Below, piece by piece: positions 46,101 to 54,198 of a stretch of 64,000 bases of DNA. Position 1 is the first letter of the stretch. Each line of letters starts with the position of its first letter. Origin of the DNA: Manduca sexta (Eukaryota > Arthropoda > Insecta > Lepidoptera > Sphingidae); the NCBI RefSeq assembly GCF_014839805.1, contig NC_051134.1, positions 5,735,170-5,799,169 of the forward strand. Direction: 5' to 3'. The notes beneath the pieces were generated by a model. That model was not told the origin of the DNA. It searched no databases and saw only the letters and a list, made by a program, of their open reading frames with translations. The position numbers and the translations under genes were made by a program.

Positions 46101-49100
46101 ACCTCGCCCGTCCGGCACTCTGCAGGGGAAACAAGAGAACGACATTAACAGATAATCTTAAGAATAGAGACTTTCCCGCCCTCACACCCACCACTACAAC
46201 TCCTGTAAACCAGGATCAGCAGTGGCACGCATTTTATGACACCGAGCAGTGAAGCTCGGCGAGTCTCAGGGAACACTAATTTGTCTATACCTCGCATCGA
46301 AATTAATCAAACAGAAAGATATGGAGGAGTTGGAAATATTAATTGTCTACTTACCTCCATAGCAAAGCGGGAAACAAAATAATGAACTAAGGAGGCGTTT
46401 TAACCTCAAGGATAGGGAAGTTAACAACTAGATACGCTAGTTATAAAGTACCACGGATAAAAATAAAATTAAAAGAAGGGGTCCTATCACATGAGCTGTT
46501 AGTCTTAAGAATACTGCAGTATGTAGCAGAATGAGAGTTATCTTAGTTGGAGCAATAGATGTCATTTTATGTTTAACTAGCTTTTGTCTGCGGCGCCGAT
46601 CCCATACAAAAAGTTTTTCCGGGATAAAAAGTAGCTTATAGCACCCAGGAGGAATGTAGCTTCCTATAAGTGAAAAAAAAAACAAAATCGGTTTCGTACT
46701 TCCTAGTATTAGCACTTTAAAACAAATTCTTCAACTTAATATATTAGTATAGGTTTTTAGAACTTCCTAATGTTGGCATTTACTATGATTATCGCCATAC
46801 TGGGCACCGATTCTAGACTCGGGGCTAATATTTAATAAAAAAAACTCGAGACCTCTGCACTGCAATAGTACCGTAACACAACTACGCCACAGATTCAGTA
46901 ACGTAACCTTAAGATTGAGCCATAGAGTCACACATCTAGCCAATATGCAGCGTCTGTAATCTTACCGTATCCCCTGGTGATGATCTCCTCCTTCAGCTCG
47001 GGTCCGGCGGCGTACATGATGCGCGTGCTCACCTCGTTGCACTCCAGGAGGGTTTCATCAGTCGTGTTCGTTATCACGTCCGCTTCTAACGATGTTATAT
47101 CGCCTTGCCTGCAATCATCATCATCATCATCATCATCAGCCTATATCTTTGTCCACTGCTGGACATGGCCTGCAATGCCGACACAGTTTTATATAGCAGA
47201 TATTACTATTGAAAATGGGATGGTTGGTGTGGATTTGGGAGAGCCATTCAGCAGTAGACGGCGATAGGCCGATTGATTGATTGAAGATACAGTACTATCG
47301 GATATAGGTTTGTTAAGGCGGAAGGAGACGGGTAGGGGGCAGTGTTAGATAGATAGATGTTTTTTTTTTCAAGGGTCAGTGGACATTATCACTTGTTTTG
47401 TTAATGAAATATTATGCATATGACAAAAATAAACCTCACCATATGGCGAATCTATCGTTGATGCGTTCGTCGTATGGATACGCAGGCGTGACGGGCAGGT
47501 GCGGCGACACGGGCGTGGAGGGCGAGGGGGGCGAGGGCGGCTCGTGCGCGTGGTCCGGCGCGTGCGCGGGCTCGAGCGGCTCGCCCGCCTGCGACCAGCG
47601 CGCCACCGACCAGCTGTCGCTCGGCGCGCGCATCACGCACACCGAACGCTCTGCAGCAAAGGGTAGTTTCGTTAAGGTAAATCACAATCAGGTACTGGGT
47701 TCGAATGCCGTGTTAGGTCAAATGATTTTAGGTTTTCTGCTTCATTTCAGTCCGGGGTCTGGGATTTGTGTCTAGTACACCCATAGCCTCGCTCCCTATA
47801 ACATTGTGGGACGGAATACATACGACGGAAAGTGGCTGCACATCCATCAACTATTTTACCAACAGCTCTTCTCATTCAAGTAAAACACAACTACATAATG
47901 TAAGAACGCGTTAAATATTCAAAGTCTAACGACATGTTAACCGATATATCAATACTCGGAATACTATTTCCTAGATGGCAATTATATCGAGCTTCATACA
48001 TTCCCAGAAATATACTTTACTGCCATCGGTTTCTTGTAAATCTATTTCGATATTAAACTAGTAGTTACCCATTGATTGACATTCGAGCGTCGCATTTATT
48101 ATATTTGCAACACATATAAAGTTTTATTTTCCTGCACTCCTCTATATGAATATTGATTTTTCATTATTTCGGATTATTAATATTGATTCTCTGAGAGTTT
48201 ATATTATCATTTTTGTCCCATGATGAGATAGGTAGTGAGCCCAAAGTTATTTTAAGCACACTATCAACAGAAATTTCATGTTCTTATATTAATAGCCAGT
48301 CCTAGGAATGAAACTACAAAACACAACCTAATTACGTTACCAGATCAATAGACAATAAAGCTCATCAACAATATTCCTTCCCAAGTAATACCGGATAATG
48401 TCCCTTACGACTGCGAATGCTCAATATCAAAGAAAACGTAACATTTATTATGTACTAGTATTTCCTTATCTAAGTAAATTAGGTATGTTGGTACACGAAC
48501 GATGTCCTCGTAAAACATTTTACAGTCCAATTGCTCATGAGGAAAATCGACCTACATTCGACTGAGCCGGTACTCGCGACATATTTACATAACTAAGTGA
48601 CGAGCGTGAGACGAACGAGTGGCTGTTGATGGTAGATTGTACCAATATTAGAATTATATATTAAAAGTTCTGTGTGGTTACCGATTTCTTTGCAAGATTA
48701 ATTATTTAAAAATTTTACACTTTGGTATTTGTTAATTGTCTCTGTTTCACTTATTGCTTTATTAATACGAAATATTGTAGTGTTTTGAGTACAGAAACTT
48801 ATTCACATTTCACTTTGTAGTTGTTTTTCAAACTGATTAGTAATGAATTTACGTTAAGGCGATACCTCAAGGTCCATTTTCATACATTTTGTTTCACCTT
48901 TAATCTGGGTAACTAAACAAGTATTGGCAAGTAAAGAATTTAAATTTACGTCTAGTTAGTGATTAGTTCTCGCAGTTGAAAGAAAAACGTAAAAATAATT
49001 AATAATCATGGATATTTCTGCCTTTAAAATTTCGTCATATTAAATTTTAATTACCCAGATTAAAGGTGAAACAAAATGTATGAAAATGGACCTTGAGGTA

Positions 49101-52100
49101 TCGCCTTAAACACTTTTTTAGCGTATTACCTATAGTAAAAGTATCACCTTCACTTGTAGGTGTTAATCAAGTCACAATACAGTGTTTTAACATCTTTCTG
49201 GTAGATTTCACAAACTTTTGCTATTTCTTCCGGTATTTATCAACACACAGTACGTACAAAGCGTAACAGTAGCGCCCTCTTGCTCTCAAGTAGATGGGTA
49301 GACTGTGACATCAGGCAATCCAGTACCATTGTCCTCCTTTGGTGCAAAGTTAGCTAGCCTGCAGTCTCGTCTTTTTTTTTATTGCTTGGTATACTATAAT
49401 AACGAGACGGACTTGCCTTTCGTATGGGTAGACTGTGACCATTAGGAAATCCAGTACCATTATCCTCCTTTGGTGGAAAGTTAGCTAGCCTGCAGTCTCG
49501 TTTTTTTTTGGTATGACGAGACGGACTTGCCTTTCGTTTGATGGTAAGTTATATGACCGCTCATAAACAGTAGAAACACTTTAGATTTACAAAGTATTGT
49601 TTGGTATTCCACTGCGCTCGCCACCTTGAGACATGAGATGTTAAGTCTTATTATGTCCAGTAGTTACACTGGCTATAATTTCCTTGAAACTGCAACACAA
49701 CAGAAACTACACACTTCTGCTTGGCGGCAGAAATAGACATTGCGGTGATACCTACCCATGCGGACTCCCACAAATGAGAGACCTACCACCAGTAAACCCT
49801 AAGCAAGGGTTATTTATCTAAAGTTTACGTATAAAACCGTATAAATTTATTGCGATATCAAGCGTAGTCACACAACTCGATGTCTCGTAACAATACGAAT
49901 ATTAAAATGCTAATATATTATTTAAATTTTAAATTACTATAATTAGATATCATATAACGTCCCTATCCTTGAGGTTAAATCGCCTCCTTACATTATGACT
50001 TTGGGACCCGCATTGCTCTGGAGGGAAGTGGACAATTCATATTTCCAACTCCTCCCTATCTTTCTATTTGATTAATTTCGTTGGGGGATAATGACATATT
50101 AGTTTTCCCTGAGACTCGCCGAGCTTCACTGCTCGGTGTCATAAAATGCGTGCCACTGCTGATCCAGGCCTACAGGAGTTGTAGTGGTGGGTGTGAGGTC
50201 GGGAAAGTCTCGAAAAAATAGGGACCAGTTCTTGGTCACCCTCATCCATCGGACTCCGGCGACTCTTAACACCTTTCTGCTTACATTTATAAATTATGTT
50301 TAGTGTGATTTACCGCAATAATGTATTTCTTTTTATATCAAGTTCCGGAACAATTGCGTGCGTAAAAATCGTCTTCACTTTATTGAGGACAATTTATCTA
50401 AAGGCACAGAGCCAACAACGTCGAGCCAAGTTAGCTAACAACTGTATCTAATAACATAAAGAATCTAACTAGTAATACTTATGTTTGTGAACATATTTGG
50501 ATGTTCGTCAGAAAGAAGCACAGAAAATGCTGAACGTATTTACATGAAATTTTCCTAGCAAATAAGCCGTGTTCTAGATGAACATATACTAAAATCATGC
50601 TGAGTAGATAGTTGGAATTTTATCACACGAAAGGTATTGCACACGGGCCGAACTGTGAGCAAATAGTAAGGAAATAATAGCAAAGGTACAAGGTACTTAA
50701 AAAATATCTACCTTTTTGTTAATTAAAATAAAGCTATTTCATAATAAAAAAATTGTTTAATTTATCATTAATAATTATATACGATGGGCATTACGCTGTC
50801 CTAAAAAGCTGTATATCCTAACATTCTAACACTGGAACGCAGCGCCATTCACCATGCGTGCAAACATTTGTCAATGGAACGCAACTCCCGTGACGTTCGT
50901 GGTGCAGTGTCGCTGTCCTTGTCACGCTTACACATTTAAACGAGAAGGCGAAGTCATTCATAATTTCGTTTTCCTTTCGAAGGAAGTCATTAACCGGTAT
51001 CGCAGTTAACATCATAAAAGAAAGAATGAACGCAATGTTTAAGGTTGTAATTTACTTCCTTTATTGCTTTGATAATGTTAATTAACCAAATAGGGATTAT
51101 TTTAACAATGAATTGTATAATATGAAAACTAAAATACTGAGTAATATTTTATTTTATTTATTTATTTTATTTTTTACTGAGTAATATTTTATTTTATTTA
51201 TTTATTTATTTTCATTAGGTTTTGTCTGTTACTGTGAACTTTTATGTTTGGTTTGGTTTCTAGGTGGGTATTGTACTTTACTTGGTATTTTATTGCCCAC
51301 AAGAAGTATTGATTCATAAATAGATCCCAAGCTAATTAATTTTACTAATACAAATGCGAACGTTTGTAAAAATGTTTGATGTTTATGTTCGTTAGAAGTA
51401 AACGCAGAAATAACAACGTATTTGGATGAAATTTGGCACACGGGTAGCCTATGTCCTGGATTAACACATAGGCTAGGCATAGATGTCGTTTCTTACCGAA
51501 TTTTTTTATTGGGAAAGGCTTTTTACGTAGGCCAATCCGCGGGCAACACACTATTAACTTTGCTAAGCTAATCTTACAACATCAGACCGTTTCTACGTTT
51601 CAATTAAGGAAGTTATTGGCTTCATTATTCATTTGAAGTCATCCTATTTCCGCGATGCGGAGGTATTTCCGCGGAAGAGCGCGATGGTTGACCCGTCTCA
51701 CTTCGTTTAAGCAAATTGTACACCTGTCAATGTCAATGAGACCGAATGAGAACGAATGGAAGAGTTGTAAATTGAGACATTTATAGATAATGATTCCTTG
51801 TTTACGCGAATCTTAGACTTTGAAATAAAGCTATTATTGCAGATTTTAGTGCAGTTTTATAGATTTTATATTTTATTTTATTTATTTTATTTTATTTTGG
51901 GGTATTCGGGGAGCTTACGGCTAATTTTACAAAATAAGTTGTAACTTAAATAACTATATGCCAATTACAAGCTTCCACATGCAGAAGAAAAAATAAATAA
52001 ATAATAATAACAATAATAACGATTACAATCTAAATTAAGTGTAATTAGTTACATATGCAATTCAATTTGGACAATAGGCTTGGCTCAGTATATAATTTAT

Positions 52101-53231
52101 TTAATTACTAATTAAAAGAAATCGAGAAATATGTAGTACCAGGCTTATGATCGTATGCATTTTGTTGTCCAAAGTTGTAACTGGCGCGTTGATATGTTTC
52201 CTATAGTCCCGTCGCGTTGCCTCATCATGGTAATTATTAAAAAAGTTTGTGGCGCCAAATTAAATTTTAATGTTTTGTTCCATTGTTCGTTACTTTGAAA
52301 TAAAACTGGACATAAATGCAAAACCGCTCGCGCCCTTCCTCTTGAATGAGTAGGCATAGGTGCAACCAGTGCGCTCAATCTTTGCCGATCTTTTTTTTTA
52401 TTATAATTATGATAAGGCGGGCCAAATACCGTATGGTCCACCAATTATACTACCGTAAAAATAAGAGTTTTATTTTTTTATCAAATATCTGAAACAGATA
52501 TATTATTGTCTGGCATGGGAATCAAACACCGACTCACTTTCTACAACCCAGGTGTTATGCCAGTTGAAAAGTAAATGTAGAATGAAGAACCCGCTATGAA
52601 AAAATAGGTTATGTAGGATTCTAAAACCATCAGATTCTAAGCAAGTTTCTTCTGCATGCGGTGCAGTCTACTAACAATTTTCTGGTAATTCAGAAAGCAG
52701 CATCAGAATGGCGTGATGAGTTAGACTTAATCTAAACATATTAATATAGAACTAATGGGATATTAAAGTTTCCAAAAGTTCCTATCGCGTCAACAACAAA
52801 GGACGACTAATATTACTCCATAATACCCGACATAATTTTTGTCCTTGGTCACATTTGAAAAATGTTTCCGACTCGGAGATTATGTTAATAGCAATTTGAT
52901 GAGCCCAAGTCATGAAACAAGCCTAGAGCTCGCACGAAATACGTGCAAAGCAATAGAGTACACCACTTTATGTGGATCTGCTACGCATACATAATTCCGC
53001 CTTGTCGTGTGCCACCCAAGGTCGCTTATGGAAAACTGATTATATAACAAGACAAAGAAAAACTAAGTTGCCAAGAAACTATGTCTAGTTTTTTTTTTCT
53101 AATTCAGGAATAGGCGATAGAAACGGAGCACATACTTAATGTTTTAAGGACATCATTCTTATGAAAGTTTTCTGTTAAAACATCCAGTAAAAATAAAAAA
53201 GTAAAATAAGAATCTCACCCTTAATGGTCAT
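36974..53231 (-). CDS. Gdap2: Gdap2, macro-domain protein, seven coding exons (5' part of the gene)
   Basis: This is the 5' part of a GDAP2-family gene. Such proteins carry an N-terminal macro domain (ADP-ribose-binding fold) and a C-terminal Sec14/CRAL-TRIO-like domain; I know of no established reaction for them. Seven segments (53219-53231, 47440-47650, 46966-47108, 45987-46119, 45344-45453, 44548-44790, 36974-37115) join in phase at GT-AG borders and give 995 coding bases, 331 complete codons. Residues 1-74 are an N-terminal leader, about 75-255 the macro domain (GDITSLEADV at 77-86, AAGPEL at 108-113, CRTGE at 124-128, HIIHTVCPKY at 141-150, ALYFPR at 248-253), and 286-331 an acidic, Ala-rich linker (LARAGDTQRLL) that in relatives leads into the Sec14-like domain. 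That domain's exons were not found. Codons are strongly GC-ending, unlike the AT-rich introns. The gene call rests on remembered family motifs; no alignment was run. Confidence 0.92.
37261..37453 (-). repeat. SINE-A copy, 5'-truncated (Gdap2 intron 6)
   Basis: The copy covers the 3' half of SINE-A on the minus strand, starting with TTTTTTATTGCTTTGAATGA. It lies about 145 bases upstream of the exon 7 acceptor. Confidence 0.8.
37826..38081 (+). repeat. SINE-C (tRNA-derived) copy (Gdap2 intron 6)
   Basis: The head is TGCCTCAGTGGCGTACTTCA with box B GGGTTCGAATCCCAG. The body has GTATCTGCCCGGAGTCTGCA, the tail CCCTTTCGGGGATGAATGCG, and the end is TGTGTGTGTG. This is the best copy of the family. 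The minus open frame 37786-37980 is its shadow. Confidence 0.8.
38090..40494. other. Gdap2 intron 6, AT-rich
   Basis: Apart from the weak exon candidate at 38849, a short copy of the exon-6-flanking repeat at 39838-39880 and an ATAA microsatellite near 39811, nothing is seen. Confidence 0.5.
38849..38876 (-). other. Weak candidate first exon inside Gdap2 intron 6
   Basis: ATG at 38876, nine codons (MLNEGFEFD) and one base precede a good donor GTAAGTAAAG. Both strands are open around it (plus frames 38766-38987 and 38777-38968), so the region may be a repeat instead. Nothing else supports a gene. Confidence 0.18.
40495..40839 (-). pseudogene. Possible retrotransposon gag-like fragment
   Basis: An open frame of 114 codons holds VQERVLKRFDLKLTSPSD, LLRMQFQATQKSRKSLPKFA and VELETSDFAAHA. 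The pattern of a helical segment, an aromatic, then a Lys/Ser-Leu-x-x-(F/Y) helix recalls Gag of insect LTR retrotransposons. No zinc knuckle, protease or polymerase follows, and I see no LTR. The second half (after DNMLSFL) looks random. The codons are not biased like Gdap2. It could be an unrelated decayed frame. It lies in Gdap2 intron 6, same strand. Confidence 0.3.
41720..41855 (+). repeat. Dispersed repeat R3, partial and diverged
   Basis: CGACAGTGACACACATTTTG and AAAGCTAGGAGAGTCTCTGG correspond to the middle of R3. Confidence 0.45.
42771..42910 (-). repeat. SINE-B copy, diverged (Gdap2 intron 6)
   Basis: ACCTGATGATTATTGACTGA, GACAAGAGATGACCACTCAG and GAAAGCGACACTCACGTGGC keep SINE-B order and spacing. 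Confidence 0.6.
43391..43555 (-). repeat. SINE-B copy, 5'-truncated (Gdap2 intron 6)
   Basis: The copy starts with a T-run and TGCACGGCAAAGTCACCCTA. It stops after CGGAACGCGACACACTTA. Confidence 0.72.
43690..43853. mobile_element. CCAAT-rich MITE, copy 3 (Gdap2 intron 6)
   Basis: The ends GCCGTTTTCAATAAGCGATC and GATCGTTTATTAGAAATGG are inverted repeats. This is the best preserved of the three copies. Confidence 0.65.
44371..44383 (-). other. Duplicated decoy 5' splice site in Gdap2 intron 6
   Basis: Read on the minus strand this is CAATGGTAAGGAC, the same as the real exon 6 donor 169 bases upstream. It is explained as the far copy of the target-site duplication. Use of it would lengthen exon 6 by 169 bases and introduce a stop. 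Confidence 0.6.
44384..44539. repeat. Inserted 156-bp element beside the Gdap2 exon 6 donor
   Basis: The insert is flanked by identical 13-base copies GTCCTTACCATTG at 44371-44383 and 44540-44552, the look of a target-site duplication. Inside, TTGAAATTAAACTAATT at the left edge recurs inverted at 44488-44504. A piece resembling the central part (CCCGACGTTTCGAAGAC) recurs diverged at about 57840-57900, and the right-hand piece resembles 39840-39880, so it belongs to a dispersed family. Confidence 0.6.
44548..44790 (-). CDS. Gdap2: Gdap2 exon 6 (end of macro domain, Gly/Ala run)
   Basis: The 243-base exon has acceptor GTTGCAG ending at 44791 and donor ATG|GTAAGG from 44547. Residues 205-284 run from the helix MCRRHLQQSRSPRLVVL through a Gly/Ala-only run at 223-236 and an Ala-rich stretch to 248, then ALYFPR, then a His/Pro linker and RRIRIIHNPHSQTNN. 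Relatives have a short loop where the Gly/Ala run sits. The donor heptamer lies in a 13-base duplication flanking an inserted repeat (44384-44539). Read-through of the donor meets a stop near 44501. Confidence 0.9.
45344..45453 (-). CDS. Gdap2: Gdap2 exon 5 (macro domain)
   Basis: The 110-base exon has acceptor TTGCAG ending at 45454 and encodes residues 168-203 (NVLMAASELGARTLVLCL, then VHTPRHGFPHDLAVHTAL). The donor that keeps the frame with exon 6 is C|GTCAGT at 45343, a weaker 5' splice site than its neighbours. A second GT four bases downstream (GTACAC) would break the phase. The joined Arg204 restores the family motif ALR followed by a basic helix. Confidence 0.93.
45797..45975 (+). repeat. 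SINE-B copy (Gdap2 intron 4)
   Basis: The sense copy has TAGCGTTCCGATCAACCTGT and ends CCCCCGGCCGTATGAAGTGA. It ends about ten bases from the exon 4 donor at 45986. Confidence 0.68.
45987..46119 (-). CDS. Gdap2: Gdap2 exon 4 (macro domain core)
   Basis: The 133-base exon has acceptor CCCCTGCAG ending at 46120 and donor GTAAGT from 45986. Residues 124-166 read CRTGEVVVTPGFNL, then HIIHTVCPKY, then HTAAETSLQNCY. They follow the family pattern almost position by position, including the CRTGE turn and the HTV(G)P loop, where Cys147 replaces the usual Gly. A SINE-B copy ends about ten bases from the donor on the intron side. Confidence 0.96.
46168..46430 (+). repeat. Dispersed repeat R3 (Gdap2 intron 3)
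   Basis: ACCACTACAACTCCTGTAAA, GAGCAGTGAAGCTCGGCGAG and AACCTCAAGGATAGGGAAG recur, inverted, at 49958-50215 with high similarity. It begins about 50 bases upstream of the exon 4 acceptor. Confidence 0.7.
46576..46751 (-). mobile_element. Helitron-like element (Gdap2 intron 3)
   Basis: On the plus strand it reads ACTAGCTTTTGTCTGCGGCG, GGGATAAAAAGTAGCTTATA and closes ATATTAGTATAGG, the complement of the family's 5' end. Confidence 0.55.
46785..46903 (-). repeat. SINE-C copy, partial (Gdap2 intron 3)
   Basis: CTGCACTGCAATAGTACCGT and CAACTACGCCACAGATTCAG are the complement of the SINE-C head. CCGATTCTAGACTCGGGGC is the body. Confidence 0.5.
46966..47108 (-). CDS. Gdap2: Gdap2 exon 3 (start of macro domain)
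   Basis: The 143-base exon carries residues 76-122. It opens with QGDITSLEADVITNTTDE, the first strand and loop of a macro domain, and contains the helix STRIMYAAGPELKEEI. The donor is GTAAGA from 46965. The acceptor is ATTGCAG at 47109, with a GAT-repeat LINE tail directly upstream in place of a normal pyrimidine tract. Asp92 stands where my recollection of the family has a second Asn (NTSNE type), and there is no Gly-rich loop of the hydrolase type. Confidence 0.95.
47111..47168 (-). repeat. LINE tail with ATC/GAT repeats at the exon 3 acceptor
   Basis: ATCATCATCATCATCATCAG followed by CCTATATCTTTGTCCACTGC and TGGACATGGCC is, on the minus strand, a LINE 3' end with a GAT-repeat tail. The tail stops at ATTGCAG, the 3' splice site of Gdap2 intron 2. 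Confidence 0.65.
47200..47278 (+). repeat. LINE tail in opposite orientation
   Basis: GGATTTGGGAGAGCCATTCA, GCAGTAGACGGCGATAGGCC and TTGA repeats at the end form a second tail that faces away from the one at 47111. Confidence 0.5.
47440..47650 (-). CDS. Gdap2: Gdap2 exon 2 (N-terminal leader)
   Basis: The exon has acceptor TTGCTGCAG ending at 47651 and donor GTGAGG from 47439, 211 bases, phases 1 in and 2 out. It encodes residues 6-74, a Pro/Ser/His-rich leader (EPPSPPSPSTPVSPHLPV) that ends ERINDRFAI and leads straight into the macro domain at Trp75, which is split over the intron. In the family this part is variable except near its end. GC is far above the flanks. A truncated tRNA-derived SINE lies about 40 bases upstream of the acceptor. 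Confidence 0.88.
47690..47850 (+). repeat. SINE-C copy, head truncated (Gdap2 intron 1)
   Basis: The copy starts in box B (GGGTTCGAATGCCGTG) and continues with TTTCAGTCCGGGGTCTGGGA and ATAACATTGTGGGACGGAAT. It is antisense to Gdap2 and about 40 bases from the exon 2 acceptor. Confidence 0.6.
48854..49109. mobile_element. piggyBac-type MITE with perfect inverted repeats
   Basis: Both ends are TTAA (48854-48857 and 49106-49109). The first 59 bases (48854-48912) are the exact reverse complement of the last 59 (49051-49109); they begin TTAAGGCGATACCTCAAGG. The 138-base centre is AT-rich and non-coding. TTAA is the target of piggyBac transposases. The element lies in Gdap2 intron 1. Perfect arms imply a recent insertion or a fold-back structure. 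Confidence 0.8.
49294..49540. repeat. Imperfect tandem duplication, about 130-base unit
   Basis: ATGGGTAGACTGTGAC begins at 49294 and again at 49424. Each copy continues with AATCCAGTACCATTGTCCTC (one change), GTTAGCTAGCCTGCAGTCTC, a T-run, and CGAGACGGACTTGCCTTTCG. The T-run and final block are SINE-A tail. Confidence 0.75.
49501..49794 (-). repeat. SINE-A copy with duplicated tail (Gdap2 intron 1)
   Basis: The nearly full-length minus copy ends with AGAGACCTACCACCAGTA. A separate short SINE-A tail (ACGAGACGGACTTGCCTTTC) sits at 49401 inside the 130-base duplication just to the left. Confidence 0.75.
49958..50215 (-). repeat. Dispersed repeat R3 (Gdap2 intron 1)
   Basis: The inverted counterpart of 46168-46430 includes GTCCCTATCCTTGAGGTTAA, CCGAGCTTCACTGCTCGGTG and GGAGTTGTAGTGGTGGGTGT. 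Confidence 0.7.
51136..51213. repeat. Tandem duplication, 40-base unit
   Basis: ACTGAGTAATATTTTATTTT starts at 51136 and 51176, and each copy is followed by TTTA repeats. Confidence 0.65.
51341..51551 (+). repeat. Helitron- or RTE-like fragment (Gdap2 intron 1)
   Basis: TACTAATACAAATGCGAACG, TTGGATGAAATTTGGCACAC and a closing AATCCGCGGGCAACAC resemble the same class of short interspersed elements. Confidence 0.45.
52507..52566 (-). repeat. tRNA-like SINE head
   Basis: In minus sense it reads CAACTGGCATAACACCTGGG and GTCGGTGTTTGATTCCCATG, with box A- and box B-like spacing. No complete cloverleaf is apparent. Confidence 0.35.
53219..53231 (-). CDS. Gdap2: Gdap2 exon 1, coding part (start codon)
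   Basis: The start codon at 53231-53229 is followed by three codons and one base (M-T-I-K plus G), then a good donor GTGAGA at 53218. The single leftover base fits the two-base start of the next exon and makes a Glu codon. The start lies just downstream of a CpG-rich stretch, as expected for a promoter. It was chosen because phase, donor and position all agree. A start codon further inside exon 2 (Met at residue 10) is the alternative. The 5' UTR end is unknown. Confidence 0.68.
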
Positions 53232-53239
53232 AACGCTGG

Positions 53240-53480
53240 CAGTTTTTCAACACCACGAAAAGTAACACTATCACGCACTTCGAAATTTGAAAAATTCAAT
53301 CGAGCTACGTGAAACGCGACCGATCGACTCGGCGTACGGCTGGCATGTGACCTCGAACGGCAGGGAACACACCCCCGGGGGTGACGTGCCAGTGGGGGAT
53401 GGGAGGCCGCTGTGACGTCACACGGTCGACGACCCACGGAAGTGGGTCATCGGGCTGGTCGATCTGGCAGTTTTGAGAGA
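53240..53480 (-). promoter_or_regulatory. Promoter-like CpG-rich region upstream of Gdap2
   Basis: The stretch directly upstream of the proposed Gdap2 start is rich in G, C and CpG, in contrast with the AT-rich flanks, and holds a palindromic TGACGTCA (CRE/ATF-type) at 53413-53420. No clear TATA box is visible, which fits a broad housekeeping promoter. The open frame across it (53228-53437) ends two codons before the start in another frame and looks fortuitous. Confidence 0.55.
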
Positions 53481-54198
53481 ATAAATCATTGTAACTCGTT
53501 ACGCAATAGTGTAATCTCGAAGTTCATTATTTAGTTACGGCCCGGGTTCCCGCCGTCTCATGAATGGATGATGATCAGCGAAATTAACTGCATACTGAAC
53601 GGCGACTTTAAATATGAATGATACTAGATATTAACTAGGTATCTTATAAATAATCAGTATGCTATGAGAATCAGAGCTACTAGGATCTCATAAATTCAAT
53701 GGAGGTGTATTAACTTATTTATGTAGATATTTATTTATAGATTTTATTTATATTGAATGGCAAGAATATGTATGCGATAGTTTTAGATTCCCAAGAATGG
53801 AAACATCATTGAATTCCAAAGCCGGAACATAACAGTGCTTACACATTGCTGGATGAACTCAACTGACAAATTTTCACATTGAGACCTTAAAACAAACATG
53901 GTATTTAAATTTTACTTCCATCTTTCGCTTCCTGGCGTGTCGTTCTATCTCTCGAGTGTCATTGCTGGCACTTTGAAAACGTCATTTGAGAACTTCGGAG
54001 CCCCGGGCGGCGATTAACTCGAATTCGCGAAGTTTCTACGGAAGCCAAGTTGCTATCGCGCCAGGCTTGTCCCCGGCGATGCAACGACTTTCGACCATCT
54101 TGACTTTATAATTATCTTTTATAAATAAGGGTATTTTAGAAGGTGTTATGGGGAAGTTTGATGGCAGGTTTTTGCATATTTTCATATTTTTTCATATA

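Larger units (their letters stand above)
50230..53218. other. Gdap2 intron 1, proximal part
   Basis: The stretch holds repeat fragments (51341-51551, 52507-52566), TTTTA-rich runs at 51865-51900, and otherwise AT-rich unique sequence. Confidence 0.5.

Noticed and set aside
47398..47775. 125-codon plus-strand frame
   Set aside because: It is the antisense of Gdap2 exon 2 and runs on into a SINE.
53228..53437. 69-codon Arg/Pro-rich minus frame upstream of Gdap2
   Set aside because: It lies in the CpG-rich promoter, begins without an ATG and ends out of frame just before the proposed start codon.
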